This document shows, piece after piece, positions 45,047-57,563 of a stretch of 64,000 bases of DNA. The stretch comes from Chytridium lagenaria (taxonomy: Eukaryota > Chytridiomycota > Chytridiomycetes > Chytridiales > Chytridiaceae), in contig JAHLKC010000111.1 of the NCBI GenBank assembly GCA_025449115.1, forward strand, positions 1 through 64,000, written 5' to 3'. Within the stretch, counting starts at the first letter, position 1. Every line of letters begins with the position of its first letter. The notes beneath the pieces were generated by a model. It ran no database searches, was not told the origin of the DNA, and saw only the letters and a program-made list of their open reading frames with translations. The position numbers were made by a program, and so were the translations under genes.

Positions 45047-46862
45047 ATGACTCCGCCATCCTCTCGTCCATCACTCCACCGCGACGACGCAACCGGAAAC
45101 CTCTTCCCGTCACATCACCCACCGCCACTTCTCCACACACCAACCCATACTTTCCTAAAACCCCACATGTCCAACACATGGACATCGCATTAGCCCTTGA
45201 AACAGCCGCATCTCTCGAATCCACAACCCCCACCTACTCCGAACCTCCCCTCGCCCTTCTCTCCATGCTCAACGGTCCATCCCCATCAAAGCCATCCTCT
45301 TCTCCTCCCACCTTCCGTCGACCGACCATCACTATGCCAATCCACACTTTCCCATCCCCGATCTCCGCATCCATCGATACCATCCTCCCAACGACCCGCC
45401 ATCAATGGGTTGAAGGCGCCACATCCCTCTTTACTAAAGACGGACTAGGCGTTTTCGATTACCCTTACACCAGACCCTTCACCTGGGATGATGTCACCTC
45501 ACCAATGAGCTCGGACGACAATGAATCAAGCTGGTCATCCCTCCACCGCGTTCTCTTCCCACATACCGACACCGAATGGATCCAAACTCTTCAAAACCTT
45601 CACGCTCGAAAACTGCATCTGGAGGATGTAATCCCACATTCCGACTTGTTGCAAATGGTAAAAGCCTCTCTACAATTCCTTGTGTGTACTCATTTCTGTG
45701 GATAGCATCCTGATCATTGGAACTGTGAAACACTTTGCCCGATGGATGTCATGCCAAAACCACCGGCCTCGGTTCTCACGGAGCTTTCGAGATGTCAGCA
45801 AGTCACCTTTGCGAAACGAAAGTTGGGACGCCCCGGAAACCGGATGCTGTTAAACGCGTTAAGGTCGATGGGGAGGTTATCGTTGATAAACCCAACCCAG
45901 AGATACCCGTATCTTGTGATATTGTCATTGAACTGGATACCGTTCCATCTTTGACACAATGTGCGGAGGATACCCGTTTATCATCAAAGCCATCCACACG
46001 GAGCGCTGATAAGATAACTGCAGTGAAACCTGTAAGGGTGTCGACTCCACGTGATGAGGATACCGTTTCAATTGCGAAAACTGGCAGGAAGGATCGGAGA
46101 CTGGTTGCTCCGATGGATATGGTCACGAGAAGTGCTGGGAAGGTTGTGGAAATGCCACCTTTGCCAAGAGTGAGGACGTCGAGTTATGGGTTGAGACAGA
46201 ATGTGGGGCCGGGGATTACGGCGAGGCTCTTTAAGACGCCTAGGCGAGAAGGGGTGAAAGTGGGGTTAACGGTGGGGAAGAGTTTTGGGATGGAACTTGG
46301 AAAGAGCGTCTTTGAGAAACCTGCACCGACCGTGGAGACATCTGTAAAGGTGTTTGAGAAACCAACAAAGATGGTGGAGACTCTGCCATCTACGCATCTA
46401 CAGCCACTCCGTTCCACTATCCACCCGGATCCTTTTGATCACCCAAAGCGACGAGGCCGACATTCCACCATCGACACTACTGACGAAACACTCCCTCCCA
46501 TCAACGATGTTACCATACTGCCTAAACGTCCCCGTGGGCGACCCCGTAAAACACCCGTTGTCCCATCATCCCCGGTCACCACTCATACCGCAACGTCGTT
46601 TTCGCCGGGGATGATGGAGGCGCCACCTTCACCGCCTTCGTCGCCGCCCGAGTTTGTGGAGGAGGTTGGGAAGTTGGAAAGGAGGAAAGAGCGGTTGCTG
46701 AGTCCTGGGGAGGAAGGGAGGGATGCGTGTGGTAATGGGAAGGGGATGGGACGTGAGGTGACGGGGATGGTGACGAGGAGTGCGGGGAGGATACCTTTGA
46801 AGAGACGGAGGATGGTGGTGGAAGATGATGATGACGTTGATGGCGTTGAGATTATATTGTAA
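45047..46862 (+). CDS. AT-hook protein, probable nuclear DNA-binding or chromatin factor
   Basis: There are two candidate starts. ATG 45047 opens MTPPSSRPSLHRDDATGN but leaves frame near 45175. ATG 45178 opens MDIALALETAASLEST, continuous for 160 codons. A 48-bp intron (45658-45705) fits GT...AG but leads to the wrong frame. A longer intron ending at 45791, or a base error, connects to the long downstream frame, which ends at TAA 46860-46862. That frame encodes an AT-hook (PKRPRGRPRKTP, near 46520-46560), two MVTRSAG motifs (near 46117 and 46765), a repeated VFEKP...VET segment (46307-46380) and a final acidic cluster after KRRRMVVEDDDD. Pro, Ser and Thr are abundant, so it is largely disordered. 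No catalytic domain seen. Confidence 0.6.
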
Positions 46863-48121
46863 AATCTATCCCTCCTTGTCCCTTATCACCATATTCCTCT
46901 TCTTTTTTGTATGTTTGCCAGCATGCTTCTTTTTGGCTTTTGAGGTTTTTTGGGAGTTTTATTTTGTTGTGATGGGGGTTGGCGTCGCTCATTGTGGGAT
47001 TTGTTATGGAAAGAGTTTATTATTTGCTTTGCGCTCTTTATTTTGTGGTGGTTTGCGATTTGGGAAGTTGTTTGAGTTCGAAGAGATATGCGTATTTATT
47101 TTTATCGGTGGTGTTTTTTTCATACCCAGCCTGTAAGGACAGGACGCGTCTAGCTTAAAAACGTGACTCTGTAATACAATCCAGTTTTCGTGTTTTGTTT
47201 TTATTTAGTTGGTCGGAGTTGAGGGTTTGTCATATTTCACGCGTTGTCTCCTCCATTGCACTTGAAACGCGTCAAGATGTTGCATCTCGTTATGCATAAC
47301 AGCTCTCCAAATGTTCTAAGATAAAAATCAATGAATTCTTTAAACGCAACCCAGCCACTGCAGCCCTGGCCGTATACGGCGGCAATTCTCAACATCCCAG
47401 GTCTCAAACCTTCGAGAAACACCTTACATCAAAACCCCCAATCTTTCCCAAATCCACTTTTGCGTGACCAATTATATGGACTTTCTTTGTCTGCAACTTG
47501 GCGAATTCGAACATATTGTGCCAATCTCAACTTCCTCCAACATTTCAGATCGCAGCATCAACCCACCGCACCTGATGGTTTCGCTCCGACCAACCTTGAA
47601 TCGCGCTGGCTGGCTGCCTTCTTGTCACCCCCTCCCACATTATTGATTCAGTGAGATTAAGATGCAACCGAGTTCCCGCTGAACTTTTATCGATCGTTTC
47701 AGTGACGAGTTCAGATGCAACGGGTTATCGCTTAATTTTTATCCCGGCTAAAATGACTCCCCATCGCCATCTGCAGTTCTCCATCTCCACAGCCTGTCGT
47801 CAGAATCACTCCCACTACACGGAATGTTTTCGCCCCTCCCCACACCCAGGAAGCGTGCTGGCTCCTTCTTTTATCACTCTCGACCTTCATTTGAATGACG
47901 AATGTCTGTTGAAGAGTCCTGCTTAAATCGACCTAGAAACCGTCCATCAAACCCCCCGAAACATCCCCAACTCCAAAATACCTTTTCAGAACAGCCCTTC
48001 CGCAAGAAACCTCCGCTCCAAAAAAAAAAAATAAGCAAGCGTACCCAAGCTCGCTGCCCACAATTTCTGAACTCGCCAAAAAAAATTCCTCAACTACACC
48101 TTCTCCAACGTAACCGACACC
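46863..48121. other. Intergenic region with two 40-bp motif copies
   Basis: 46863-47560 shows no supported gene; one open frame at 46825-47136 is a T-rich chance frame. 47560-47900 is a diverged copy of the intergenic tail at 43560-43870, with 40-bp motifs at 47577-47614 and 47827-47864. The last 220 bp are A-rich and pyrimidine-rich, a plausible leader of the gene starting at 48122. Confidence 0.45.
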
Positions 48122-50682
48122 ATGTCCGTCACGAGGCAAAGGCTCGATGATGGGCCCACGGGAGATGTCAGGCTTTCAGTCCTTTACCTCCTCATGAAGA
48201 CCATCGGGGAATCTATTCCACTTCAGAAGAGTCTTCCGGCGAGGAGGCTGAATTCGATGAATGTGAGACTGCAAACAACAACGCTGTACAGGCGGGCTTT
48301 GCCAACGATTCCATGCATCGATTCTTGCCCCAAGACAACGTCTCTGTTGCTCAACGCGCACCCTCTCCGTGCAGTCCATTCACCCCCTACTTCCATTGCT
48401 TAACGACGAGGACAACATCACTCGTTATGATGAAAATGCTCGCGCTTTCTCTCAGCCAATTTGATGGAGTCTTTGCCGAAGATGGATATGGATCTGACAT
48501 GGGTTCCATGCGTCTGGACTATGATGGTAACAAGGAGAAATGGACCCCAACACATCGGACTTGACAATAAGACTATCGGTAGGTTTTGGCTTAAAGAATC
48601 TACTACCTGTTTCTCCACTTCATACCGCAACTTCCCCTGTTCCTTACCCGTTTGTCGCTTTCCTGAACCTTTTTTAGTCTCTGGTGGTCGTTCCTCCTCA
48701 CCCTCCAGCCTTAGTGGTCGTTTCGTATCACCTTCCCATATTCCGATGGTCATTCAGCTGGTCGTTCCGCAGCGCCTTCTCCCGTACTGTGTCATGACAA
48801 AGAGACAAGAGGGATTGCATCTCAAGCGACGATTCCGGTCTCGCTGCCGCAAGATGATGTAGGAAAACGCGCTAGCTGGTTTGAAAAGGGAAAGTGGAAG
48901 ATGACCCAGGACGAATTTGAAAAGGACCAAGAATTGATGAAGTTGGAGAAGGAGAGGTTGCAATGTAAGCAGGAGGAATATGACTTTTTTTCTGCGCCTC
49001 CTTGCGAATTTGAGGAACTTAATTTGTACAAAGGTTAGCTTTTGGTTCATGTTTTTTGGATGTCCGAAATCTTTCAAGTGTTTAACATGTTTCTAGTCAA
49101 TATGGAGAGGGTCTTTAAGTATAAGCTTCCAGAGCTTAGCCTCGCCGAGTATCGACTGGAGGTTTTTCGAGAGGAGAATAAAATCAGGGCCATCGCTCTG
49201 GAAATGAAGAAGTTTGCCGTGGTTCCTAAAGTGGAGCCACCGGTTAAAGTTCAAGTGGTGAGATACCCTAGAGAGGGTCATGGACTTTATAGGAAGGTGG
49301 GAGATGCGTCTGGTGTGCCGAAAGAGATTATTTCGGAGGAGGAGAAGGTGAGGAGGTGGGCGGAATGGATGGAGGAGAAGAGGGTGATGGCTTTGGAGGA
49401 GGGAAATGAGGGTTTCGTGGTAGATGAGAACGAGATGGATTGGATGGGTGAGGAGAGAGTTGACAGAGGGGTCGTCGAAGTTGTGGAGGACAGCATGGAA
49501 GGAGTTTTGATTGATGAGCACATGGATGTGATGATCATTGACCACCACGTGAATGAAGGAATGGGGGAAGCGACGGGTGACCAAAGCGTCGCCCAAATTG
49601 AAGCAGAAGTCGTGGAGGAGGCGTTGGGTGGATGGATCGCCCATGAGGTCGAGAAGAAGAGGCATGTTATTGAAAGGGTCAAAGCGGAAGAGAAAAGGAG
49701 ATGGTCTGCTGTTTTGAGACCACGTTCGCGTCCCAGCGCATGCGCTCGACCCGCTCGACCGGCTCCCGGCGATGCCCGTAAGAAGAGGGAACAACGTAAA
49801 GCCAAGGCAAAGGCGGAGGTATTTGCTGGCATCACGATCGCAAAGGCAAAGACCAAAGGCCCCGATCCTGTCTTGCTTCAGCAGATTCTCTCACCATTAC
49901 CTCAACTCGCAATGTCAAGGTCGCAAGGCGTTACAAGCGGAAAGGATTCTAAGCGAAAGGGGAGGAAGTGCAAGCTTGCTGACCCGACATCCACCTTGCC
50001 CAGTGTCACGTCGCTGGGTCGCTTCTCGCAGACCGTTCAATGGTGTTCCACGGAAATGATGTAGCGGGTTTGACTGGTGTGAGCCGTTGGATGTGAAGGT
50101 GATGATCAAGTATCCAAAATGGAGTGGGGTGATGAGGTCAAAGCCGCATGCAATGCTAGACTTGCTTCTTCATCACCGGTTCGACCTGCACCTGGAGATG
50201 CACGTAGGATGAGGTGGAGCGCAGGGAAGCTGTGAAGAAAGCTGAAGAGGCGGCCTGAAGGCGAAGGTTGGCGTGAAGCCATCAAAGTCAGCCCCTAGGC
50301 CTGTTCCTACACTCCAACGATCTCCTTCGAAAGCACTTTTGACATTTTTTAAACGCTGCAAGCCAGCCAACAAGAAAAGTGCGGAAGGCGAGGGTCGAGA
50401 AAGTGGATGCGACCTCTAACGTGTCTCCATCTCGTGTTTTCCGTTCTCCGATGATGGATATTCGAATGTGATTCCAGACCCATTTAAGGTGTCTCCTCAA
50501 AAGCGTGCCTTGCCTGACGATGATGGTAAGTATTTTTTCTTTTCTTATTACGCTTATCTGCTTCTTTATGATATGCTCTTCTCACCATTTATTGTTGCAT
50601 AGATGATTTCCGAAACGTCAAGCGCGCACGGAGGTCATACAACCTTCGTTCCAAGACGTCTAGCAGGAGCATTCGCAAGTAG
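48122..50682 (+). CDS. Uncharacterised highly charged protein with basic C-terminus
   Basis: The likely start is MSVTRQRLDDGPTGD at 48122, followed by an acidic, Ser-rich region (STSEESSGEEAEFDE). An exon ending at 49033 encodes WFEKGKWKMTQDEFEKDQEL and a Lys/Glu coiled coil. Intron 49034-49096. Then MERVFKYKLPELSLAEYRLE and long Glu/Lys/Val helices to about 49720, and RPAPGDARKKREQRKAKAK. A second RPAPGDARRMR unit lies near 50187 after a frame break. Intron 50526-50602 precedes a last exon ending SYNLRSKTSSRSIRK, TAG at 50680-50682. Frame breaks near 48400, 48470, 50030, 50090 and 50210. I do not recognise the family. The basic last exon recalls the M genes in style, but homology is unproven. 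Confidence 0.5.
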
Positions 50683-52626
50683 ATTACGGCTTCTCTTTGC
50701 TTTTGGATCTCAATGTTCTTATATAATGTTGTTTTTTATTCTTCTCGTTTAACGTTTTTCACTGTATTATTTATTATTTACTCCCCTTCATTCTCATGAT
50801 GGTGATGGAGACTTTATTCTTGATTTTCGATATTTTTTCTGTTGCTTATTTACCTCTTTTGGTCATAAGCTGTGCTTATCACTCCTATGTTTTTGGAGTT
50901 TGACACCGTCAACGATCTGCTTGACGGCCGTTTCTTGTAGGCACTTATGTTTGTACATTTTATTTTTCTTGGTTTTCTGGTTTGCTTTTTGAGGGCTTTT
51001 CGACTCTTTTGGGTAATGCTAATGAGTCCCCCCTCTTTTCTAATTTAATGTTTTGATGTTTTTCCGGCGATATTTCCGCCGTTGTCGTTGAATCCTTTTT
51101 TTGTTTTCTTTTTGAACTTAAGTGAATAGACGAACTTAGTTTTGAGGGAGCCAGAATGCCTCGTCAATGCAAAAAAAGAAAGTCGTCTCTCTTGACATTT
51201 GATTTGAAGGCATTTGAAATCAAGTACCTTTGATACAACACTCGAATCAATGTATATGGAATTGCCGACACTTTATTAACGTTGCGGAGTTAAAAAAGGG
51301 AAAAAAAAAAGTGTAGGGTATACTTTAAATAAAATAACGAGGCAGAAGAAAACGTGAGCTTTGCAAAAGTATTGGCAGAAAGGTATAGACATAGTAATCG
51401 AATGGCAAACCAAATGAAAAAAATACAAACTGATGTACATTACCGCTGAACAAAGAAATTGAAGTATTGGCAAGCCTACGAACCTACATTGATACCCAAC
51501 TGGCTTGAAGTAACTAAAAAAATATTAACTTGAGCAAAGAGAAAAAAGCGCAAGTTTCCCAATTCATCCATAAGTAATTACTTGTAGCTTACTTCCACCG
51601 ATTTTCATATCTAAGGTAAACGATTAATTTGCTTTATACTTTTACTCACTCGTTGCCGTCATCGTTGTAATATTAATCGTAGTGAATGTGCTGGTCTGTC
51701 CTGATAAATGTTGTTCCAGGTTGAAACCTTGCGGTATACTAGCTCCTAACCACAACGATAATCAAGTATTCTAAAGACACAGCGAATAAGCCCCCCTAAA
51801 AACATTGCGACTTGAAGTCAAGAGATCTGATCGCAGATATTGTACTTTCTCAATAGTACTAGAGCTGATCGAACTTGTTTGCAGGCTTCAACAGCGATCC
51901 GTGACAAAGTATCGGTTATGAGAACTCGACATATTCAAGATGACGGTTACTTCCAAGAGTGTAATATTAGTTTTGCGAACTGAACATCCCTCATTTCCGC
52001 AAACCAGATCGCTTCAAGACATAAAAGTTCGATAGGTATATCGCTGGGGTTGCCTTTGAATCTGCATGGATAATGGCAATAGACACCCCTTCAAAACATT
52101 ATTCGGTAAATGTTCTCCTTCGGAGAGTGAGCGAGGGCGTTCAGGTTGAGACGATAAGCATCTGCGAGGGCACTATTTCTGCTTTCAGAGAGTGCTGATC
52201 AGCCTTCCCCAAGAAAGGAAAAGTTTGTCAAAGTCGTTCCAGTCCCTCAACGGCTATTGGAAATTGAGAGACACCAGTAGGTGCCTCCGCGCACTTTGTT
52301 TTAATGTTTTACTTAGAAACCCACGAAAACTGTGAAGGAACTTGGTTAACTACTCTATGTGGAAGCGGAAGAACTTTAGTTTTTTCAATCTTGCTACATT
52401 TTTTTTGCGGAACCTAAGTCGGTCTGTAGCTATTTCTGGTGTTTGAGTGTAACTAAAAAAAGCTGTTCAAACTTAAGAATAAACCAACTATTTCTGGTTC
52501 ACCGCACATGCCAGAAAATGCGAGAGCATAAAAAGGTCGATAAACCCTTTTTATGGCTTCCATCGTCACTCACTCACTATCCCATCAGAACTTTAACCTA
52601 TTCACCACCGCGACTTCAACCCCACC
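50683..52626. other. Intergenic region
   Basis: About 1.9 kb without a supported gene. The first part is T-rich and probably the 3' region of the preceding gene. 51200-52440 has no long open frame and no repeat match I noticed. The last 180 bp lead into the CFEM-like gene. Confidence 0.4.
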
Positions 52627-53353
52627 ATGCTTCCCCCAATTACCTTATCCTCCCGCGCCGCCCTTTTGGCCGTCATCTTGTCCTCTTCTATGCCATCACG
52701 CAGGTCGACGCTCAATCCCAGACCATCGACCAACTCAACGCGACTCTCGGCGCCATTCCTCCTTGCGCCTCCACATGTCTGAGTGATCTTGGTCTCTCCA
52801 ACCGCGTCACCGCCGATAACGCCGTCGCGTGGTGTGGGACTATCCTCTCTAACCTCGGTTTCGGTCGCTCATGCCTCAACAACTGCCCTGGCTTCCCGAC
52901 TGAGCAAGCTATCAACGGTTTGGTTACTTCCTGCAACACCATTCTCCGCGAGAACGCCCCTCCCCACCAGCTCCATCCCCAGCTCCATCCCCTCCAGCTC
53001 CTTCTCCTCCAGCTCCTTCCCCTCCAGCTCCTTCTCCCCCGGCACCATCACCTATTCCCCCACCTTTGGAATCCCCTTCACCCATCCCACCCCCAGTTCC
53101 CTCCCCGACCTCGACTACTGCTGAAGTTACCGTAGACCCTGTTTCTTCAACCACAACCGCTGCAATTGCCACGTTACCAACCACCACAACTGGCGCGACT
53201 TTGACCACAACCACCGCCAGGACCGCTACATCGGGCACACCAGTTACTGGCAGCATTGCGACAAACTCTGTCAGCCGTGTGGGTGGAAAGACCGTCATTG
53301 AGAACTCTATCTGGGGTGCTGTCTCTGTTGCGATCGCCATGTGCTTCCTTTAA
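52627..53353 (+). CDS. CFEM-like, Pro-rich, GPI-anchored cell-surface protein
   Basis: Start MLPPITLSSRAALLAVIL, a signal peptide; after one frame shift near 52675 it continues as FYAITQVDAQSQTIDQL, with a likely cleavage at VDA. The Cys domain (IPPCASTCLSDLG, WCGTILSNLG, SCLNNCPG, VTSC) has six Cys in a CFEM-like spacing where classical CFEM has eight. A second shift near 52960, in a C-rich stretch, leads to tandem PPAPS repeats (52970-53050). A Thr/Ala/Ser-rich region follows, then a C-terminal hydrophobic GPI signal (SIWGAVSVAIAMCFL) and TAA 53351-53353. Fungal CFEM proteins sit in the wall or membrane, some in heme uptake or host interaction. Which applies here is unknown. It has no detectable intron. 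Confidence 0.7.
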
Positions 53354-53559
53354 GACCCTTAAATGGACGCGTGGATGCGTGTTTATGTTTGAATTTAGTT
53401 TTAACCTTGACTTTTGTCATAGGATTATACCCACTTTTGTTGAGCTCATTGTTGCCATAATAGCATATGACATATTTAGTAATTGATCTGTTACGTTTAA
53501 TTCCTTCTTGCCTAGTTTATTTAGAGTAGACTCCCAAATGCCTCAGTGTGTGCTGTAAA

Positions 53560-54125
53560 AGAAACGGCAGTGTCGAAGAATTGGGTGAAGGTCGAACCAG
53601 AAAACCACTGCAAAGACGTCGAAGGACTCAATCCCTTTTCCCACTAAGTTTTCTGCCATTTTAGAGTTTTCCGAGAACTTGGTTTCCTAAAGTATACACA
53701 CTTGATATTTCTTTGTACAAATGAACAAAAATATATTAACAATCCAAGGAGCCGTCTGATGGCCAAAAAAGATCAAGCCAAAAAACAGGCGCGGTTTCAA
53801 AATACAAGAGAAACGCTGCCGAGGATATGATGGAGAAGCCACCGCAAATAAATACGAAAAACTAATATCAAAAAGGGGATCATAGCCGCAGTGGGGCTGG
53901 GTGCGGGGATGAACAATACCCAAAAACACCGGAAGAAAACAAGAACAAAACAAAAAAGTAGGCTTTAAATTAACACGACCAAAAAAAACAACAACACCAG
54001 AACAAGTCAAGAAATAAACATAATCACCCGAAAAAACAAAAAGAAAAGAAATAAAGAAAAAATGAAGAAGTGCGGGCCAGTATTGATCACAGCTTCGCAA
54101 AAGAAAGTCTTGGAGGCAATGACCT
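53560..54125 (-). other. Conserved 3' block downstream of M2
   Basis: The inverted counterpart of 42510-42960, extended by about 130 bp (53560-53690) that are shared with the M4 block at 62690 but not with the M1 side. A-rich on the plus strand. Probable 3' untranslated region. Confidence 0.55.
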
Positions 54126-55198
54126 TCACCTAGCGTAAGGGCTGGACCTGGTCTTTGAGCGCGTTTGAATTGCGGTGCGGTAGGTGTGTTTAGCACCGGC
54201 CACGGCGCGATCCCTGAGCTTCAACGTCGTTTGTCTCAAGATGGGCTTCCTTGACCTGCTGTTACATAACAAATTAGCCTAAACTCACATAAATAATGTT
54301 CACTAACCTTGATGGTCTTTCACCAGAATCATCACTATCATTTTCAATAAAAGCGGGGGGAGGAACAACAGTCTCTAGCGGCTCATTTACTGGTTGGTCG
54401 TTAACCAAGACCAGACTAATGGCTTCAACCACAACATCTTCCATGTAACTTTCCGTGTTTGCCGAGCGGAAGCCTCGTTAGATGTTGTGACAACCACGTC
54501 TTGAATTTCCGAGCCCTGCCTTCGACGCTTGGTTGGCGAATCACCGTCGTCTTCCGCCTCGCGTTGACGCCTCTGCCTTGAAGAAATTCCACCGCCAATC
54601 ATTTCCAAAGTTGATTGCGGGGATGCCTGGACATCGACCTCCATAGCCGAGATAGAAGGAGCTGACATCTCTTGTAATGGCGTCTCAACAACTACCAAAG
54701 CCTCGGGAACACGGACTGGGTCGGCGAAGCGTACCCGACGGAACGTGCGGGGAGGGGGTTGAGGAACAACCACTGCTTCTTCTTGCGCGGGTTGGGGTGT
54801 CGGTGGGATCCTGTGAGCAGGAGCAGCTCCGATGTTTCTGGCTCTGCCGAAAGGCCGCGGAAGGGGCTGTCGAGGGGGGCTAGGAAGCCAATCAGTATCA
54901 ATAAATGGAAGGTGGGATCATACCTCAGCATTGGTTGAGGTGGAGGCACATTCTCCTTGTTGTCCCTTCTTCGAGAACGTTGCGTTTGTGGAATGGGAAT
55001 GCGGCGGGGTGGAGCATTGGAGTTGGCTCGACTTTGTCCGCTGTACGAAAAGACTTTAGCAAACACGGAAAAACTGTAGCGAAGACTCACCTTGCTTCGG
55101 ACAGGACAGTCCCAAACTTGCGAACATTCTGTGTTGAACAATGTAATGAGGTGATTAGTATGTGATTCTGATGAATGTACAGTACCTTTGGCGCTCAT
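54126..55198 (-). CDS. Gene M2: second copy of the KEN/RVxF protein
   Basis: Same five-exon layout as M1 on the minus strand, start at 55198, stop at 54126-54128. KEN box codons lie near 54945-54970. The RVxF segment (FRRVRFADPVRVPEALVVVE, then TPL) lies at about 54680-54740, and a CDK-type DSPTKRRR near 54520-54545 doubles as a basic nuclear signal. This copy keeps the RVxF-to-TPL stretch in frame, which M1 does not. Small indels occur near the start codon (MSAK for MSGQ) and near 54465, so an intact product is doubtful as sequenced. Confidence 0.6.
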
Positions 55199-57563
55199 GG
55201 GTTAGGAGTGGAGGTAAGGGCTGTGGCGTTGAAGTTTGAACTCAGCTGAAGAGTGGAATGCATGCATTGAAAGGAAAATGGATGGTAAGTCATGGAAGCA
55301 GGTTATCGAAGACTTTCAATGATAGCTGTACTCACGATGGAAACGAGGTTGTGAAAGATGAGGTGGTGATGTATGGCGCGTTGATGGTTGGAGTGTGGGG
55401 GACGGAAGTGAAGAGAGAGGGCTGGTGAAATTTGGAAGAAAAGAATTTCGGGATTTGAATGTCCAGACAAACGACGAGTGTTATAGGACTTTCGAGGTAG
55501 GCTGTTAAGGGGCGTCCTTCGGCAAGCTAAACATCGTGATTGGTATTAAACACCTGAAGACAGGATGCCACGGGATCTTCATCTTGGAGATCTTTACAAA
55601 TAGTCAGGGAAAGACGGAAAGACGGTACTTACCTTAATTCTTCTGCAGAAAGCGATATGTTCATCAGACGTTTATTTCGGGACGTTGTGAAGCTCCCCAA
55701 TCACAGGCTCTTTATTTGCGCGTTAAGCCAATGCGTCGATTTTTCTCTTTTTTTTCCATATCTTTTAATCATATCGTATTCACTTATTTAATGGCTTTTC
55801 GAAAAGCTTTCCATCGTCACCATCGGTATGATCTTGCTCCGAATAAGGAAGATATGGTTCAAAAATTATATTTAAAGAACAGCAAAAGTGATTAGGATGA
55901 TGCGGGATACTTTTTGTGAAATCACTGTAGAGACAGAGACAAAAGTTTATAAGCGAAGCCAGCAGCGAGAGGGAAGCGGCTAAAAATACAGTGATGAAAA
56001 CAGAAAAAAACTAAGTGGAAATAGTGAGAAAGACGCTGTTGATCTGTGCGTCGGAAAAAAAAATACTAAAACAGACAACATGATTAGATTGACCAGAACA
56101 AAGGATTGAAAGGAAATTGATCAGCCACCTAATAATACCTTGAAACTCAGTAGTCTTCATATTTCTCGATCATTTGCATGCTATTAAGAAAAAAAAAAAT
56201 AATCCTGCTCAAGTCCCCCCAAAATAAAGCTTGCGGTCGCTCGAATGCTTCTGTAAGAAGAACAAACCGCAATTCGGAATGCATGGATATAAAAAGCAAA
56301 AGAAATTTAAAATTCCAGTGGAAAAAGCGAATTCAGTATCGGCTGTATTGTGAAAGATTTTAAGGAAGATGAAAAACATAGAAGCTAATGATCTAGCCGA
56401 ACCAACAACAACAAAATAAACCGAATAAAAAGACCTTTTGATCGCAATGAATGGATATGAGAATGGTACTAAGGATTCACGAAAAGTAATTCGTTGTATC
56501 GTTGATACGGTCCAGTCACTAAAGGCGGCGAAATGGGCAAACCTCATTGTACCAAAGTAGTCGCGTTGGGCCATGCATCATCAGCACGAAAAAAAAATTA
56601 TCCTGCTTTGAAGTCGAAATACGGTAGTGTTAATACACATTATCAAATCACACGGTGGAGCAATATAAGATAAAAAAAAAAAAAAAAAAACAAGTGTTGA
56701 CGAAACGCTGATGTTTAAAAATGTAAGGCAACAGACCAAAAAAAAAGAAACAGATAAGTAAATACATACTAAAGTTAATCAACTGATAAAAAAGATAAGT
56801 GAATTATAAAAGTTAATCAACTGATAAAAAAGATAAGTGAATTATAAATTGATGAAAAAACTTACCACGAATCCCAAAATACCCAACAAAGCTAAGAATA
56901 TTCTTCTCTAAATCCTCGATCTTCAGCAAAATGGGTGACTAGGACGCTCATTCATCCGAAATACGAACGGACTCAAATTAAGGTGATGACTGTGGTAATG
57001 GCACAATTCTGTTGAACGACGAATCCCATATCTTCCGAAGCGATTACCAGCCAAATCGCACATATCCCTTCCAAATCGAAAATGATAGTCCGGGTTTAAG
57101 GGATGTTAGAGTCGGTTTGTTTTGATGCCGAAAAGAGGCCAGCTTCGTGGCTATCTTCAGCACTGTGATATCCTTGGAGAGCAACGAGACTCAAATCCGT
57201 CCTTTCAGATTCTATTGTTGGGCACAAGCATAGATCGCAGAAAAAGGTCGTAAATAGACAGTCGTCATTGATGTCCTCAATGCAGTTCATAACTGATGTT
57301 GACGGCCGCCCATCCACATGTCTCCGCTGGTGACCATCACTTCCAATGATACGTTTAACCCCTTTATTACGTTAAGCAGATAAACATTCAATTAAAACCC
57401 TAAGTAAGAATCCGTGACGTTCCAGGCTTGAGATACCGCAAACATCCCCTCCCGCTCAATCCTCGATGGATACCTTACACTTCAATCCTGCATTCTCAAA
57501 AAAAATAACAGTGACAAGTACTTTTTTTTTTTTGGCCCAACAACTCAACAGACTGATCCAGCG
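55199..57563. other. Intergenic region between M2 and the NOP2 copy (duplicated)
   Basis: Inverted counterpart of 39035-41440. It holds the doubled 36-bp unit (56772-56848), an A-run of about 18 near 56680 and the small conserved frame at 57096-57317 (minus). No independent gene is supported. Confidence 0.5.
57096..57317 (-). other. Small frame conserved in both arms
   Basis: 73 codons, start MDGRPSTSVMNCIEDINDD. The counterpart at 39258-39494 (plus) reads VDGRPSTSIMNCIEDINDN and continues similarly through RTDLSLVALQGYHSAEDSHE. Changes between the two are partly conservative. It lies upstream of NOP2 and may be noncoding DNA conserved only by recent duplication. Confidence 0.3.

Noticed and set aside
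49093..49856. Long antisense His/Leu/Ser-rich frames
   Set aside because: They mirror the Glu/Lys/Val-rich sense exon; the sense strand has matching splice sites.
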